A stretch of 20,861 nt of DNA from Candidatus Moraniibacteriota bacterium (GCA_030641185.1 DAOWHY010000007.1:1-20861), one strand, 5' to 3'. Counted from the stretch's first letter, positions 1 to 7,202 are shown. Numbers and translations are program-made. Notes: generated by a model from the sequence alone, not told the origin.

Positions 1-70
1 TATTTGCATACCTTCTTTTCTCCTTTCTGAGAGTCCAGAATGTATGTGAACTTATACAGAACGGGACGAA

Positions 71-152
71 TTGTCCTATTGTTAAATTGTTAAATTGTCA
101 TTATATCTCTAAATTTAATTTGGCAATTTGACAATATGGCAATTTGACAATA
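71..152. repeat. Inverted repeat of TTGTYAWA units (family B, copy 1)
   Basis: The left half is built of 8-base units of the form TTGTYAWA and the right half is their approximate reverse complement (TGGCAATTTGACAATATGG and similar). It lies just beyond the stop codon of the O-antigen ligase gene. Related copies lie at 4081-4177, 11579-11618 (half only) and 17670-17750. Bases 1-70 show no gene or other structure that I can support. The transcript of either strand could fold into a long AU-rich hairpin. Function is unknown. Confidence 0.7.
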
Positions 153-158
153 AAACCT

Positions 159-1919
159 CTATTTTATTAAATTAAACTTCCTTATTGAATATAAAGTACC
201 AATTATAATCACAGTCATCATTAAAACTTTATCATTAAAAATTACAACATCAAAAAATCCATAAGCGCAAATCCAGATAAAATATACAAAAAACGATCCG
301 GTAAACATTTTTAAATATTTATTTTCTAATTTAAAAAATAAATTGCGAGCAGTCTTTAAAATCTCTATTAAAATAAGCAGAAATACTATTAGTCCGAAAA
401 TGCCGATTTCAGAAGCGATGTCAAAATAAGTGCTATGCGCGGAAGATCCCATTTTAGAGGTGGAAATATTTTCTTCTAAAACTGTCGGGAAATTACCAAA
501 GCCAACGCCAAGGAATGGATGCTCGCTAATTGAAACCAATGTTTCACGCCAGATTTGCAAACGCCCTTTATTTGATATTTCCGAAAAATCAGAGATTGAA
601 AAAGCTCGTTCAAACATAGAAAATTTTTCTCTGTCTTCATCGCTTAGTTGAATATTGTTTTGATAAAGCTGTATTTCCTGATTTACTTTTAAAGTAAAAC
701 TGGAAATCGGCATTAAAATAAAAAATAATAAAATTGAACAGATTATTATTTTTGAAAAATAGTTGTTAGAACAAGAATTAAAGTTTTTTAAAAACGCTAT
801 TTGTTTAATTAAATTTCTATTTTTTATTTTTTTAATAAACCATTTAAAAAAAGGGAAAGAAAATAAACGCGCTTTTAAATTTAACTTACAAAGATTTTTA
901 AATTCAACATGCGGATACGCAAATAAATAAATCGCCGCCATCAGCGCGAAAATTGATCCCACCCAAGCTCCACGCGATCCGGAAAAAAATACAGCCAAAA
1001 GAAAAAATATTAGCGCCAAAGATAAATATTTTTTTTCTTTTCCTGTATAATAAAAAATCAAAGATAAAACCGCTGGCATTGAAATTATAACAAGCATCGC
1101 AAACGAATGTGAATCAGGCAATAAAGAAAACATTCTCAAAGTCGCTGGCATAATCTCATAATAAGAAAACCAGGTATTGCTGTAACTTAATAAATTACTC
1201 AGATTTTGACCATAAAAAGCCACAATTATATTCTGCGCCCAAAACTGCCAGAAATCAAAAAGAGGAATAAAAAAGGTTAAAATAAATTGAAGATATCCAA
1301 TAAAAACAAGCAAGCCCGTTGAGTAAAAAATAAATTTTATTATTTCTTTAAAATCATTTTTATTCTTTATACTAAAAGTCACAACCGGGAAAAGTAAAAA
1401 TATGTTTAATAAAAATAATATTTTTTTCATTCCCACTCCGACATCTTGAGCCGAGATTAAAGAAAGCGCGGCGATAATGAAAAATAGTGTAGTTAATAAA
1501 AATAGTTTATAGCAATTGTCATCCTGAGCTTGTTTCAGGATCTTTCGTAAATTACCACCATTCCTGCCTATTCTCTTTATACTTTGTCTTACGAATTGAA
1601 AACAGGACAAGCCCTTATTGCCAATAGATTCTGAAACAAATTCAGAATGACAGATTTTCAAAAACAAAACTACGATTAAAATTCTCCAAATACTCATTGA
1701 ATCAGAAAATTGATTTGGAGGCAGAGCGACGAAAAGAGGAATAGAAATAATAAACAATTTCAGCGCGTCTAATTTGTTTAATTTCAAAAAACTTATTGTT
1801 AACAATAACAAAATCAAATACGAAAACTCCTGCGGCGCGACTCTCATTGCCATCGCGAAAACAAGGATGAATTCTGAGAGGAGGATTGTTTTAAGAGGGG
1901 TTAGTGGAAATATTGACAT
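159..1919 (-). CDS. O-antigen ligase (Wzy_C/WaaL-like) polytopic membrane protein
   Basis: A 586-residue membrane protein with about ten or more hydrophobic segments. The motif SGSRGAWVG (about residues 315-325), the stretch FLGVGFGNFPTV and the following HSTYFDIASEIGIFG are typical of the O-antigen ligase/Wzy_C family, which joins or polymerises lipid-linked glycans on the outer face of the membrane. A hydrophilic insert at residues about 90-135 is not family sequence. It is a palindromic repeat read in frame (see 1517-1652) between two hydrophobic segments. The ATG has no Shine-Dalgarno, as for many long genes here. A glycosyltransferase at 2511 supports a surface-polysaccharide role. Substrate unknown. 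The start codon overlaps the -35 box of the divergent plus-strand gene. Confidence 0.85.
   Translation of the reverse strand: MSIFPLTPLKTILLSEFILVFAMAMRVAPQEFSYLILLLLTISFLKLNKLDALKLFIISIPLFVALPPNQFSDSMSIWRILIVVLFLKICHSEFVSESIGNKGLSCFQFVRQSIKRIGRNGGNLRKILKQAQDDNCYKLFLLTTLFFIIAALSLISAQDVGVGMKKILFLLNIFLLFPVVTFSIKNKNDFKEIIKFIFYSTGLLVFIGYLQFILTFFIPLFDFWQFWAQNIIVAFYGQNLSNLLSYSNTWFSYYEIMPATLRMFSLLPDSHSFAMLVIISMPAVLSLIFYYTGKEKKYLSLALIFFLLAVFFSGSRGAWVGSIFALMAAIYLFAYPHVEFKNLCKLNLKARLFSFPFFKWFIKKIKNRNLIKQIAFLKNFNSCSNNYFSKIIICSILLFFILMPISSFTLKVNQEIQLYQNNIQLSDEDREKFSMFERAFSISDFSEISNKGRLQIWRETLVSISEHPFLGVGFGNFPTVLEENISTSKMGSSAHSTYFDIASEIGIFGLIVFLLILIEILKTARNLFFKLENKYLKMFTGSFFVYFIWICAYGFFDVVIFNDKVLMMTVIIIGTLYSIRKFNLIK
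1517..1652. repeat. Palindromic element inserted in frame within the O-antigen ligase gene
   Basis: The 27-base arms at 1517-1543 and 1626-1652 are inverted repeats that differ at 4 positions. Both begin TGTCAT, like the family A repeats elsewhere in the window. Each arm is itself a small palindrome (ATCCTGA...TCAGGAT on the left). The host reading frame runs through all 136 bases without a stop, encoding on the minus strand a charged, Cys-containing stretch that starts CHSEFVSES and ends ILKQAQDDNC, between hydrophobic segments. I see no clear target duplication. Confidence 0.85.
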
Positions 1920-1941
1920 AAATTGTTTAGTTTGTTATAAG
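1913..1941 (+). promoter_or_regulatory. Sigma70-type promoter of the small membrane-protein gene
   Basis: TTGACA (1913-1918), a 17-base spacer, then TATAAG (1936-1941). Transcription would start near 1948, leaving a leader of about 50 bases before the GTG at 2000. The -35 box overlaps the reverse-strand ATG of the O-antigen ligase gene (1917-1919), so the two units are divergent with interlocked signals. Confidence 0.75.
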
Positions 1942-1999
1942 TTATGTAGGCAGAAAGTTGAGATGAAAAGTCTTGGCTTAAAATTAGGAGGTAAATATC

Positions 2000-2377
2000 G
2001 TGAACTCGGAAATAAATGAGAATGAAGGATTGTTACCAGCAGTGGTAATCGTGGCTGTGTTTGGATTAGCACTTTTTACTATAGGTTTTTTAAAGGCAAG
2101 TGTAGCAGTGTTTTTGCTATACTTATTCTGGAGTGTTTACGCCACCAGAAAAATGGAGTTGACAGTATTTAAGAAGCTTGAATTAAAAACTTTGGTATTG
2201 GACATAATCACAACATCCATAGTAATTACTTCTTTAGCAGCCACTTCTTTCCTGTCAGTTTCAAACTTCATCCTCGCATTGTTGGGTGTTTTAATCCTAA
2301 CGACAACAGGATTATCAACAATTATAATTTTAGACACCAGAGGCCAACCAGCCTCTGATTTTTTGTCGTTAGTTTAA
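2000..2377 (+). CDS. Small polytopic membrane protein, function unknown
   Basis: A 125-residue protein with a short polar N-terminus and about three or four hydrophobic segments (roughly residues 11-30, 31-48, 65-85 and 87-110). I do not recognise a family. The start is GTG, chosen because AGGAGG (1986-1991) lies 8 bases upstream, and a consensus promoter lies at 1913-1941. The gene forms a stand-alone plus-strand unit between two minus-strand polysaccharide genes. Oddly, a hairpin with a T-run (2338-2364) lies wholly inside the reading frame, 13 bases before its end, so transcripts that end there would lack a stop codon. Role in the envelope is a guess from its hydrophobicity and neighbours only. 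Confidence 0.75.
   Translation: MNSEINENEGLLPAVVIVAVFGLALFTIGFLKASVAVFLLYLFWSVYATRKMELTVFKKLELKTLVLDIITTSIVITSLAATSFLSVSNFILALLGVLILTTTGLSTIIILDTRGQPASDFLSLV
2338..2364 (+). terminator. Intrinsic-terminator-like hairpin inside the coding region
   Basis: The stem CAGAGGC/GCCTCTG (2338-2344 with 2351-2357) has a 6-base loop and is followed by ATTTTTT (2358-2364). The reading frame of the 2000-2377 gene continues to TAA at 2375-2377, so the terminator lies within the last codons. Confidence 0.6.
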
Positions 2378-2487
2378 GTCTCTGACTTGAACTTTTTATT
2401 TCTTAGTGTCTTGCCCACAAACAAAAAAAATTAAATTTTCCAAATCAGCTTTTAGAAATATATGGTTCAGGTCAGAGACACTGAACC
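2378..2487. repeat. Inverted-repeat element between convergent genes
   Basis: GTCTCTGACTTGAAC (2378-2392) begins directly after the stop codon and is inverted at 2465-2479 as GTTCAGGTCAGAGAC, with one mismatch in 15. The right end also forms its own hairpin, GGTTCAG...CTGAACC (2464-2487). The 72 bases between the arms carry no gene. Resembles a small non-coding palindromic mobile unit. No second copy is visible in this window. Confidence 0.5.
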
Positions 2488-2510
2488 AACAACATGGCAG
2501 AAACAATATC

Positions 2511-3641
2511 CTAATATCTAATATTCAATATTTTTTCCAATGTCTTTTCCGCGCATCTCTCCCAACTAAACCTCTTCAAATTCTCACTACCCAATTCAAC
2601 CAATCTATTCTTATACCCCTCATCAGAAATTAATTTTTCTAAGCTATTATAAATCCCCTTAACATTATTATTTTTCACAAACTCAACCGAATCCCCCCCT
2701 ACTTCAATCAAAGAACTATTATAACTTGTAATAACCGGTTTGCCAAAAAATTGCGCTTCAATTACTGGCAAACCAAATCCCTCATAATCAGACAGATAGA
2801 TATTAATTTCACAAGAACTGTAAAAAGCAAAGAGCTCCTCCTCACTTACGAAATCCAAATTAATTATTGCGTTTCTGCCAAGATTATTATTGGCAGTTTT
2901 TATTTTGTTATTTATATCTACAAACGGATGCGTGTGATTTTTGCCTATAATTAGAAATTGATAATCTTTATATTTGTCAGCTATTTTTTCAAACGCTTCA
3001 ATAATTTCCGGGATATGCCGCCGATTAAACATTGATCCGACAGATAAAATAAACTTATTTTTAATATTATATTTTTCTTTTAAAGCTTTTATTTTCCCTA
3101 TATCACTTATTTTTATAAAATTATCATCCGGCGCCAAATGCGTCACTGTAATTTTGTCAGGATTAATTTTATAAAATTTTACAATTTCGCTCTTGCTATA
3201 ACTTGAAACAGTAAAAATTAAATTGGCAGTCTTGGCTGAAAACTTGGAAAGTATTCTTAATATAATCTGGCTTTTAAAATCAAACCATTCCGGATGCGCT
3301 TCATAAGAGATGTCATGTAGAACAATGGAAGATTTTACTGGAGAATAAAGCGGTTTTAAATAAAAAGGAGAGAAAAAGAAATTAACTCTATCTTTTTTTA
3401 AATTATACGGCAATAGAAAATGCTGGAAGAAAAAGTTGCTAGAAAATTTAAATGGGTTTTTCAATAATTTTAGTTCAAAATTATCGCTCTTTAATAAATC
3501 GTCATCAGGAATTTTATCCTTAAAATAAAAAATAAACTGATGCTTTTTATTATTTTTCCAATATTTAAGTAGACCGGTCAAATATCTGCCAACACCGGTT
3601 TTATTATTTTCCAAACTTCTCGCATCAATTGCAATAATCAT
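2511..3641 (-). CDS. Glycosyltransferase family 4 (GT-B fold)
   Basis: About 376 residues. The N-terminus MIIAIDARSLE followed by TGVGRY is the usual opening of GT4 enzymes that use nucleotide sugars. FILSVGSMFNRRHIPEIIEAF starts the donor-binding domain, and EGFGLPVIEA is the E-x7-E-type motif that contacts the sugar nucleotide. I chose ATG 3641: the frame extends four codons to 3653, but those codons belong to an ATATTGGATATT repeat. The last codons (LNIRY) are also repeat-derived. No Shine-Dalgarno. Probably adds a sugar to a lipid-linked or surface polysaccharide on the cytoplasmic side, consistent with the nearby O-antigen ligase. Donor and acceptor unknown. Confidence 0.88.
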   Translation of the reverse strand: MIIAIDARSLENNKTGVGRYLTGLLKYWKNNKKHQFIFYFKDKIPDDDLLKSDNFELKLLKNPFKFSSNFFFQHFLLPYNLKKDRVNFFFSPFYLKPLYSPVKSSIVLHDISYEAHPEWFDFKSQIILRILSKFSAKTANLIFTVSSYSKSEIVKFYKINPDKITVTHLAPDDNFIKISDIGKIKALKEKYNIKNKFILSVGSMFNRRHIPEIIEAFEKIADKYKDYQFLIIGKNHTHPFVDINNKIKTANNNLGRNAIINLDFVSEEELFAFYSSCEINIYLSDYEGFGLPVIEAQFFGKPVITSYNSSLIEVGGDSVEFVKNNNVKGIYNSLEKLISDEGYKNRLVELGSENLKRFSWERCAEKTLEKILNIRY

Positions 3642-3643
3642 TT

Positions 3644-3673
3644 TAATATCCAATATTTAATATCCAATATTTA
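3644..3673. repeat. ATATTGGATATT direct repeats (family D)
   Basis: Two units of about 15 bases (TTAATATCCAATATT in plus orientation) in tandem immediately upstream of the glycosyltransferase start. Similar units lie at its 3' end (about 2512-2535), at the 3' end of the exporter adaptor gene (about 12475-12507) and at 20699-20747. Confidence 0.6.
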
Positions 3674-3705
3674 TTACAATACTATTTTAAACAACTTCAG
3701 TCAAA

Positions 3706-3737
3706 CAAAAACCTCTAATATAGTATAATTATTAGAG
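3706..3737 (-). terminator. Intrinsic terminator after the HU gene
   Basis: On the minus strand an 8-bp stem (plus-strand positions 3713-3720 and 3730-3737, CTCTAATA with TATTAGAG) has a 9-base loop and is followed by a T-rich run (complement of CAAAAAC at 3706-3712). It lies 27 bases beyond the HU stop codon. Confidence 0.7.
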
Positions 3738-3763
3738 ATTCTTGTAAAAAACATTATTCAAAA

Positions 3764-4039
3764 TTATCTCACGGCGTCTTTTAAACTTTTACCAGCTTTA
3801 AATTTCGGCACATTCATTGCGGGAATTTGAATTTTCTGTTCTGGATGCTGAGGGTTAACTCCAGTCCTTGCTTCTCTTCTGTTTACAGAAAAAGTTCCAA
3901 ATCCGGTAAAAGCAATTTTTCCGCCCTCTACCAAAGTTTTAGTGATTGTTTCTAAAGTAGCGTTTATAATTGCTTCAACATCTTTCTTGGAAGAATCTGT
4001 TTTAGCCGCTACGTCGTCTACAATTTCATCTTTTGTCAT
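3764..4039 (-). CDS. hup: HU-family DNA-binding protein
   Basis: A 91-residue protein, the usual HU length. It has the N-terminal helix-turn-helix dimerisation part (TKDEIVDDVAAKTDSSKKDVEAII), the signature GKIAFTGFGTFSVNRREARTG, and the DNA-binding arm with the conserved proline tip (NPQHPEQKIQIPA), ending with the usual KFKAGKSLKDAV. HU is a nucleoid-architecture protein that binds and bends DNA as a dimer. The Shine-Dalgarno-like AAGGGGGTG stands upstream of the ATG. It is a single-gene unit, with its own terminator at 3706-3737 and a family B repeat upstream. Confidence 0.95.
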   Translation of the reverse strand: MTKDEIVDDVAAKTDSSKKDVEAIINATLETITKTLVEGGKIAFTGFGTFSVNRREARTGVNPQHPEQKIQIPAMNVPKFKAGKSLKDAVR

Positions 4040-4080
4040 TATGTCCCACCCCCTTTCTTTATTAGTATTAAAGTTATTTA

Positions 4081-4177
4081 TATTGTTATATTGCTAAATT
4101 GTTACATTGTTATATCATAACCGTCAAATTGCTATGCTATACATAACAATAGAACAATGTGACAATTTAACAATACA
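4081..4177. repeat. Inverted repeat of TTGTYAWA-type units (family B, copy 2)
   Basis: The left half (about 4081-4116) carries TATTGCTAAATTGTTACATT and the right half (about 4141-4177) is its imperfect reverse complement. It fills most of the gap between the HU gene and the YmdB-type gene. Same family as 71-152 and 17670-17750. Confidence 0.65.
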
Positions 4178-4218
4178 GTTAGATTATAGCAAATAGCTAA
4201 AATAAGGCAAATTTTATT

Positions 4219-5013
4219 TTACACCAAAATTTTTTCGCTTATTCGCTCTATCTTTTTTGCTTTTCCATTTTTATTATCTATTTCAATAACAACTGCGTTA
4301 ACCATAACATTATTATCATCGCTTAGTTCATACTTAAAAGGAACTTGCGTTAGCATTTGGTCTATGACCACATCTTTTTTGCAACCAAGAATTGAATCCG
4401 CTGGTCCGACCATTCCAACATCTGAAATATAAGCGGTTCCATCATTTAATACTTCCTCATCAGCAGTTTGGATATGAGTGTGCGTTCCTAAAACGGCAGA
4501 AACTCTTGAATCCAAGTAAAAACCAAGCGCTCTTTTTTCACTTGTTGCTTCACAGTGAAAATCCACAATAGCCATATCAAAATTATTTCTATTATCTTCC
4601 AATATTTTATCAACTGCCCTGAATGGACAGTCGGGATATTTCTGAAAAAACACGCGACCGATCAAATTTATAATTAGAACTTTTTTTTCGCTAACTTCAA
4701 CTATTTTATAACCTTTTTTAAGATCAAACATCGGAAGATTCGCTGGACAGAGAAAATTATATTCTCTGTCTTTTAATATTTCTATCGCCTGTTTCTTGTT
4801 ATCCCAAACATGATCCCCGCAAGTTATAATATCAACTCCGCATTCAATTACTTCTTTTAAAGTATTTCCTGTTACTCCCTTGCCATGCGCCAAATTATCG
4901 CCATTAGCAATAATCAAATCAGCTTTATATCTTTCTTTATAAACTGGCAGGATTTTTTTAACGGCATTTCTCGCTGGTTTACCGACAAGATCACCAAAAA
5001 ATAAAATGTTCAT
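4219..5013 (-). CDS. ymdB: YmdB-type metallophosphoesterase (TIGR00282 family)
   Basis: 264 residues, co-linear with Bacillus YmdB, a dinuclear-metal 2',3'-cyclic-nucleotide phosphodiesterase linked to RNase Y activity and biofilm decisions. Visible metal-site motifs: GDLVG with D8, ANGDN (D39, N40), GDHVWD (D67, H68), VDFHCEATSEK and GTHTHIQTAD. From memory of Bacillus YmdB, residues 39 and 67 are Glu and Asn, so both appear replaced by Asp here; the remaining ligands look intact. The gene follows RNase Y on the same strand, 189 bases downstream, separated by a family A palindrome. No Shine-Dalgarno before the ATG. Confidence 0.92.
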   Translation of the reverse strand: MNILFFGDLVGKPARNAVKKILPVYKERYKADLIIANGDNLAHGKGVTGNTLKEVIECGVDIITCGDHVWDNKKQAIEILKDREYNFLCPANLPMFDLKKGYKIVEVSEKKVLIINLIGRVFFQKYPDCPFRAVDKILEDNRNNFDMAIVDFHCEATSEKRALGFYLDSRVSAVLGTHTHIQTADEEVLNDGTAYISDVGMVGPADSILGCKKDVVIDQMLTQVPFKYELSDDNNVMVNAVVIEIDNKNGKAKKIERISEKILV

Positions 5014-5044
5014 AATAGTTTATTAACTGCAAGACATAATCAAT

Positions 5045-5186
5045 CTGTCATTGCGAGGAATGGAACGAAGCGATAGCGTAGTGGAATGACGAAGCAATCC
5101 CGTAACTAAGCAATTTACGCATAGTTACGGGATTGCTTCGTCGCCTTCTCGTTCGCTACGCTCGCTCAGGCTTCTCGCAATGACAG
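5045..5186. repeat. Family A palindromic repeat, full copy (A1)
   Basis: 142 bases bounded by CTGTCATTGCGAG and its inverse CTCGCAATGACAG. The core is a perfect 21-bp stem (5088-5108 with 5122-5142, GACGAAGCAATCCCGTAAC...) with a 13-base loop. It lies in the gap between RNase Y and YmdB. Related copies: 7145-7202, 14368-14507, 15622-15673 and 18460-18582. Confidence 0.9.
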
Positions 5187-5202
5187 AAAACAAATATCCA
5201 AT

Positions 5203-6732
5203 CTATCTCGCGTATTCCACTGCTCTCGTCTCCCGTATCACATGCACTTTAATTTCCCCGGGATAATTTAAACTTTCTTCAATTTGATCCGCTATTTTCC
5301 GAGAAAGTTTTAACGCGCCTAAATCATCTATTTTGTCTGGAGTTACCAAAACTCTTATCTCCCTGCCAGCCTGAATAGCATATGATTTTTCAACTTCTTC
5401 AAACTCATTAGCAATATCTTCTAATTCCTTCAAACGCTTTAGATAATTTTCCAGAGTATCTTTTCTTGCTCCAGGACGCGAAGCGGAAATTGCGTCCGCT
5501 ACTTTAATTATAATCGCTTCTGTTGACTCAAATGGATAATCCTCATGATGCGACTGCATTGCTTTTATGATATCTTCAGACATTCCAAATTTCTTCAAAA
5601 TGTTTCTGCCAATTTCAATATGGGTTCCTTGAATTTCATGATCAACCGCTTTTCCTATGTCATGTAATAAACCAGCTTTTTTCGCAATCGTAACATCAGC
5701 TCCAACTTCAGAGGCAATAGACGCTGATAAATGCGCAACTTCAAGCGAATGAATTAGCACATTCTGTCCATAACTCGTTCTGAATTTTAATCGCCCCAAA
5801 AGATGGACCAATTTTGGATTAAACTCAACAATACCAACATCAGAAATGGCTATCTTTCCAGCCTCTCTAATTTTTTCAACTATATCCTTTTTTATCTCCT
5901 CAACAACTTCTTCTATTCTAGCGGGATGAATTCTTCCGTCTGACATAAGCTTTTCAAGAGACAATTTCGCGACCTGTCTCCTGATTGGATCAAATCCAGA
6001 AATCATAATCGTCTGTGGCGTATCGTCTATTATAATTTCAACTCCGGTGAGATGTTCTAAAGATTTTATATTTCTCCCTTCTCTTCCAATAACCCTTCCT
6101 TTCATTTCATCGCTCGGCAGACTAACCGTTGAAGTAGTTGTTTCGGCCGTATGAGAACCAGAATATTTTTGAATGGACTGAACAATTATTTCATTAGCCC
6201 TCTTTTTCAATTCGTCAGCTCTTTCTTCTTTTAATTGCTTTATTCTTTTTGTTAATTCTTCTTTATTATCTTCTTCGGCTTTATTAATTATAATTTCTTT
6301 TGCCTCCTCCTTATTTGTATCAGCAATCTTTTCAAGTTTTTCAATTTGCTCTTTTTTAATAGTATCTACCTCTCCTTTGATTTTCATAATCTGGCTTCCC
6401 TTGTTCTGCAACACAACTTTTTGTTTTTCAAGTTCCTCAACTTTCCTGTCAAGAGTTTCTTCTTTTTTGTCTAGTCTCTGCTCGCTTCTTATTATTTGCC
6501 TGCTTTTCTCCGCTTCTTCTTGTTTAGCGTCTTCTAATGTTTTTACCGCCTTGTTTTTTGCCTCCAAAAGTATTTCCGCCGCCTCATTTTTCGTATCGGT
6601 AAATATCTTTTTTACTTTTGCTTCGGCTGATTCCACCTGTTTCTGCGCTAGAAACTGTCTACTAAAATACCCAGTAACAGCACCGGCACTAAAAGCAATC
6701 AGAATAGGAATCATAATTTCTATTATTTCCAT
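5203..6732 (-). CDS. rny: Ribonuclease Y
   Basis: 509 residues, the normal RNase Y length. Order of parts: an N-terminal membrane anchor (about residues 5-25), a long charged coiled coil (about 35-190), a KH RNA-binding domain with GRVIGREGRNIK (about 205-265), an HD phosphohydrolase domain with LLHDIGKAVDHE (about residue 355) and SHHEDYPFES, and the C-terminal domain ending HVIRETRAVEYAR. It is a membrane-bound endonuclease that starts mRNA decay. AGGAGA lies 8 bases before the ATG. A candidate promoter is at 6802-6830. It precedes ymdB, the same pairing as in Bacillus. Confidence 0.97.
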   Translation of the reverse strand: MEIIEIMIPILIAFSAGAVTGYFSRQFLAQKQVESAEAKVKKIFTDTKNEAAEILLEAKNKAVKTLEDAKQEEAEKSRQIIRSEQRLDKKEETLDRKVEELEKQKVVLQNKGSQIMKIKGEVDTIKKEQIEKLEKIADTNKEEAKEIIINKAEEDNKEELTKRIKQLKEERADELKKRANEIIVQSIQKYSGSHTAETTTSTVSLPSDEMKGRVIGREGRNIKSLEHLTGVEIIIDDTPQTIMISGFDPIRRQVAKLSLEKLMSDGRIHPARIEEVVEEIKKDIVEKIREAGKIAISDVGIVEFNPKLVHLLGRLKFRTSYGQNVLIHSLEVAHLSASIASEVGADVTIAKKAGLLHDIGKAVDHEIQGTHIEIGRNILKKFGMSEDIIKAMQSHHEDYPFESTEAIIIKVADAISASRPGARKDTLENYLKRLKELEDIANEFEEVEKSYAIQAGREIRVLVTPDKIDDLGALKLSRKIADQIEESLNYPGEIKVHVIRETRAVEYAR

Positions 6733-6801
6733 TTTATCTTCTCCTAAATTTGATCGGCCAATATGCCAATGCCTAAATTTAAGAACTCTTTACAGAACTT
6801 C

Positions 6802-6830
6802 TATATATAATTTTAGGATTATAATTTCAA
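6802..6830 (-). promoter_or_regulatory. Candidate promoter of the rny-ymdB unit
   Basis: Read on the minus strand: TTGAAA (plus 6825-6830), a 17-base spacer, TATATA (plus 6802-6807), about 65 bases upstream of the rny ATG. The AT-rich context makes chance matches possible. Confidence 0.45.
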
Positions 6831-6894
6831 ACCAGAATCTTTCTAATTTTTTAATTATTTTCTTTAATTATTTATTCTGCTTAATGGATTATAA

Positions 6895-7137
6895 CTGACA
6901 AAACCAATAAAGCATCTTTTTAGAGTAAAAGCTTCAGCCCGATTCACAAAAAGATTTGGCAATTTAATGCCTGTAGATATTGATTTGTCAGTAAAAAATA
7001 CCATAGAATTCAATAAGTTTAAGTTACTCGCAACAATTTTTACCAATCAAAAATTAACTAATAAAATTAAATATACTTATCTAAGTTTATTTAATAAAGT
7101 TATCTTAACAGGTATGTTTATAATTGTCAAAAAATAA
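6895..7137 (+). pseudogene. Possible gene remnant (open frame without a supported start)
   Basis: An uninterrupted plus-strand frame of 80 codons in the 479-base gap between rny and the first permease. The only ATG-initiated part is 6967-7137 (56 residues, beginning MPVDIDLSVKN and ending FIIVKK). The translation has a protein-like composition with basic and hydrophobic patches (VKASARFTKRFGN; KVILTGMFIIVKK). There is no Shine-Dalgarno, the upstream stop is at 6892-6894, and I do not recognise a family. It may be the 3' end of a decayed gene. The rest of the gap (6733-6894) holds only the rny promoter region. A 60-codon TTG-initiated frame on the other strand is antisense to it. Confidence 0.25.
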
Positions 7138-7144
7138 CACAACG

Positions 7145-7202
7145 CTGTCATTGCTTCGTCGCCTTCTCACTCGCTACGCTCATTCAGGCTCCTCGCAATG
7201 TA
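7145..7202. repeat. Family A repeat, internally deleted copy (A2)
   Basis: The terminal CTGTCATTG is joined directly to the CTTCGTCGCCTTCTC right-hand part, ending CCTCGCAATGTAAC. Relative to 5045-5186 the left half and the central stem are missing. It lies between the gene remnant and the stop codon of the permease gene. Confidence 0.75.

Noticed and set aside
71..152. Possible CRISPR array from closely spaced repeats
   Set aside because: Units are about 8 bases, run without spacers, and face their inverse; no cas gene is present.
430..651. Plus-strand open frame opposite the O-antigen ligase gene
   Set aside because: Antisense to a clear membrane-protein gene, without promoter, ribosome site or recognisable motif.
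6864..7046. Minus-strand 60-codon frame upstream of rny
   Set aside because: It starts with TTG, has no ribosome site, and is antisense to the more protein-like plus-strand frame at 6895-7137.
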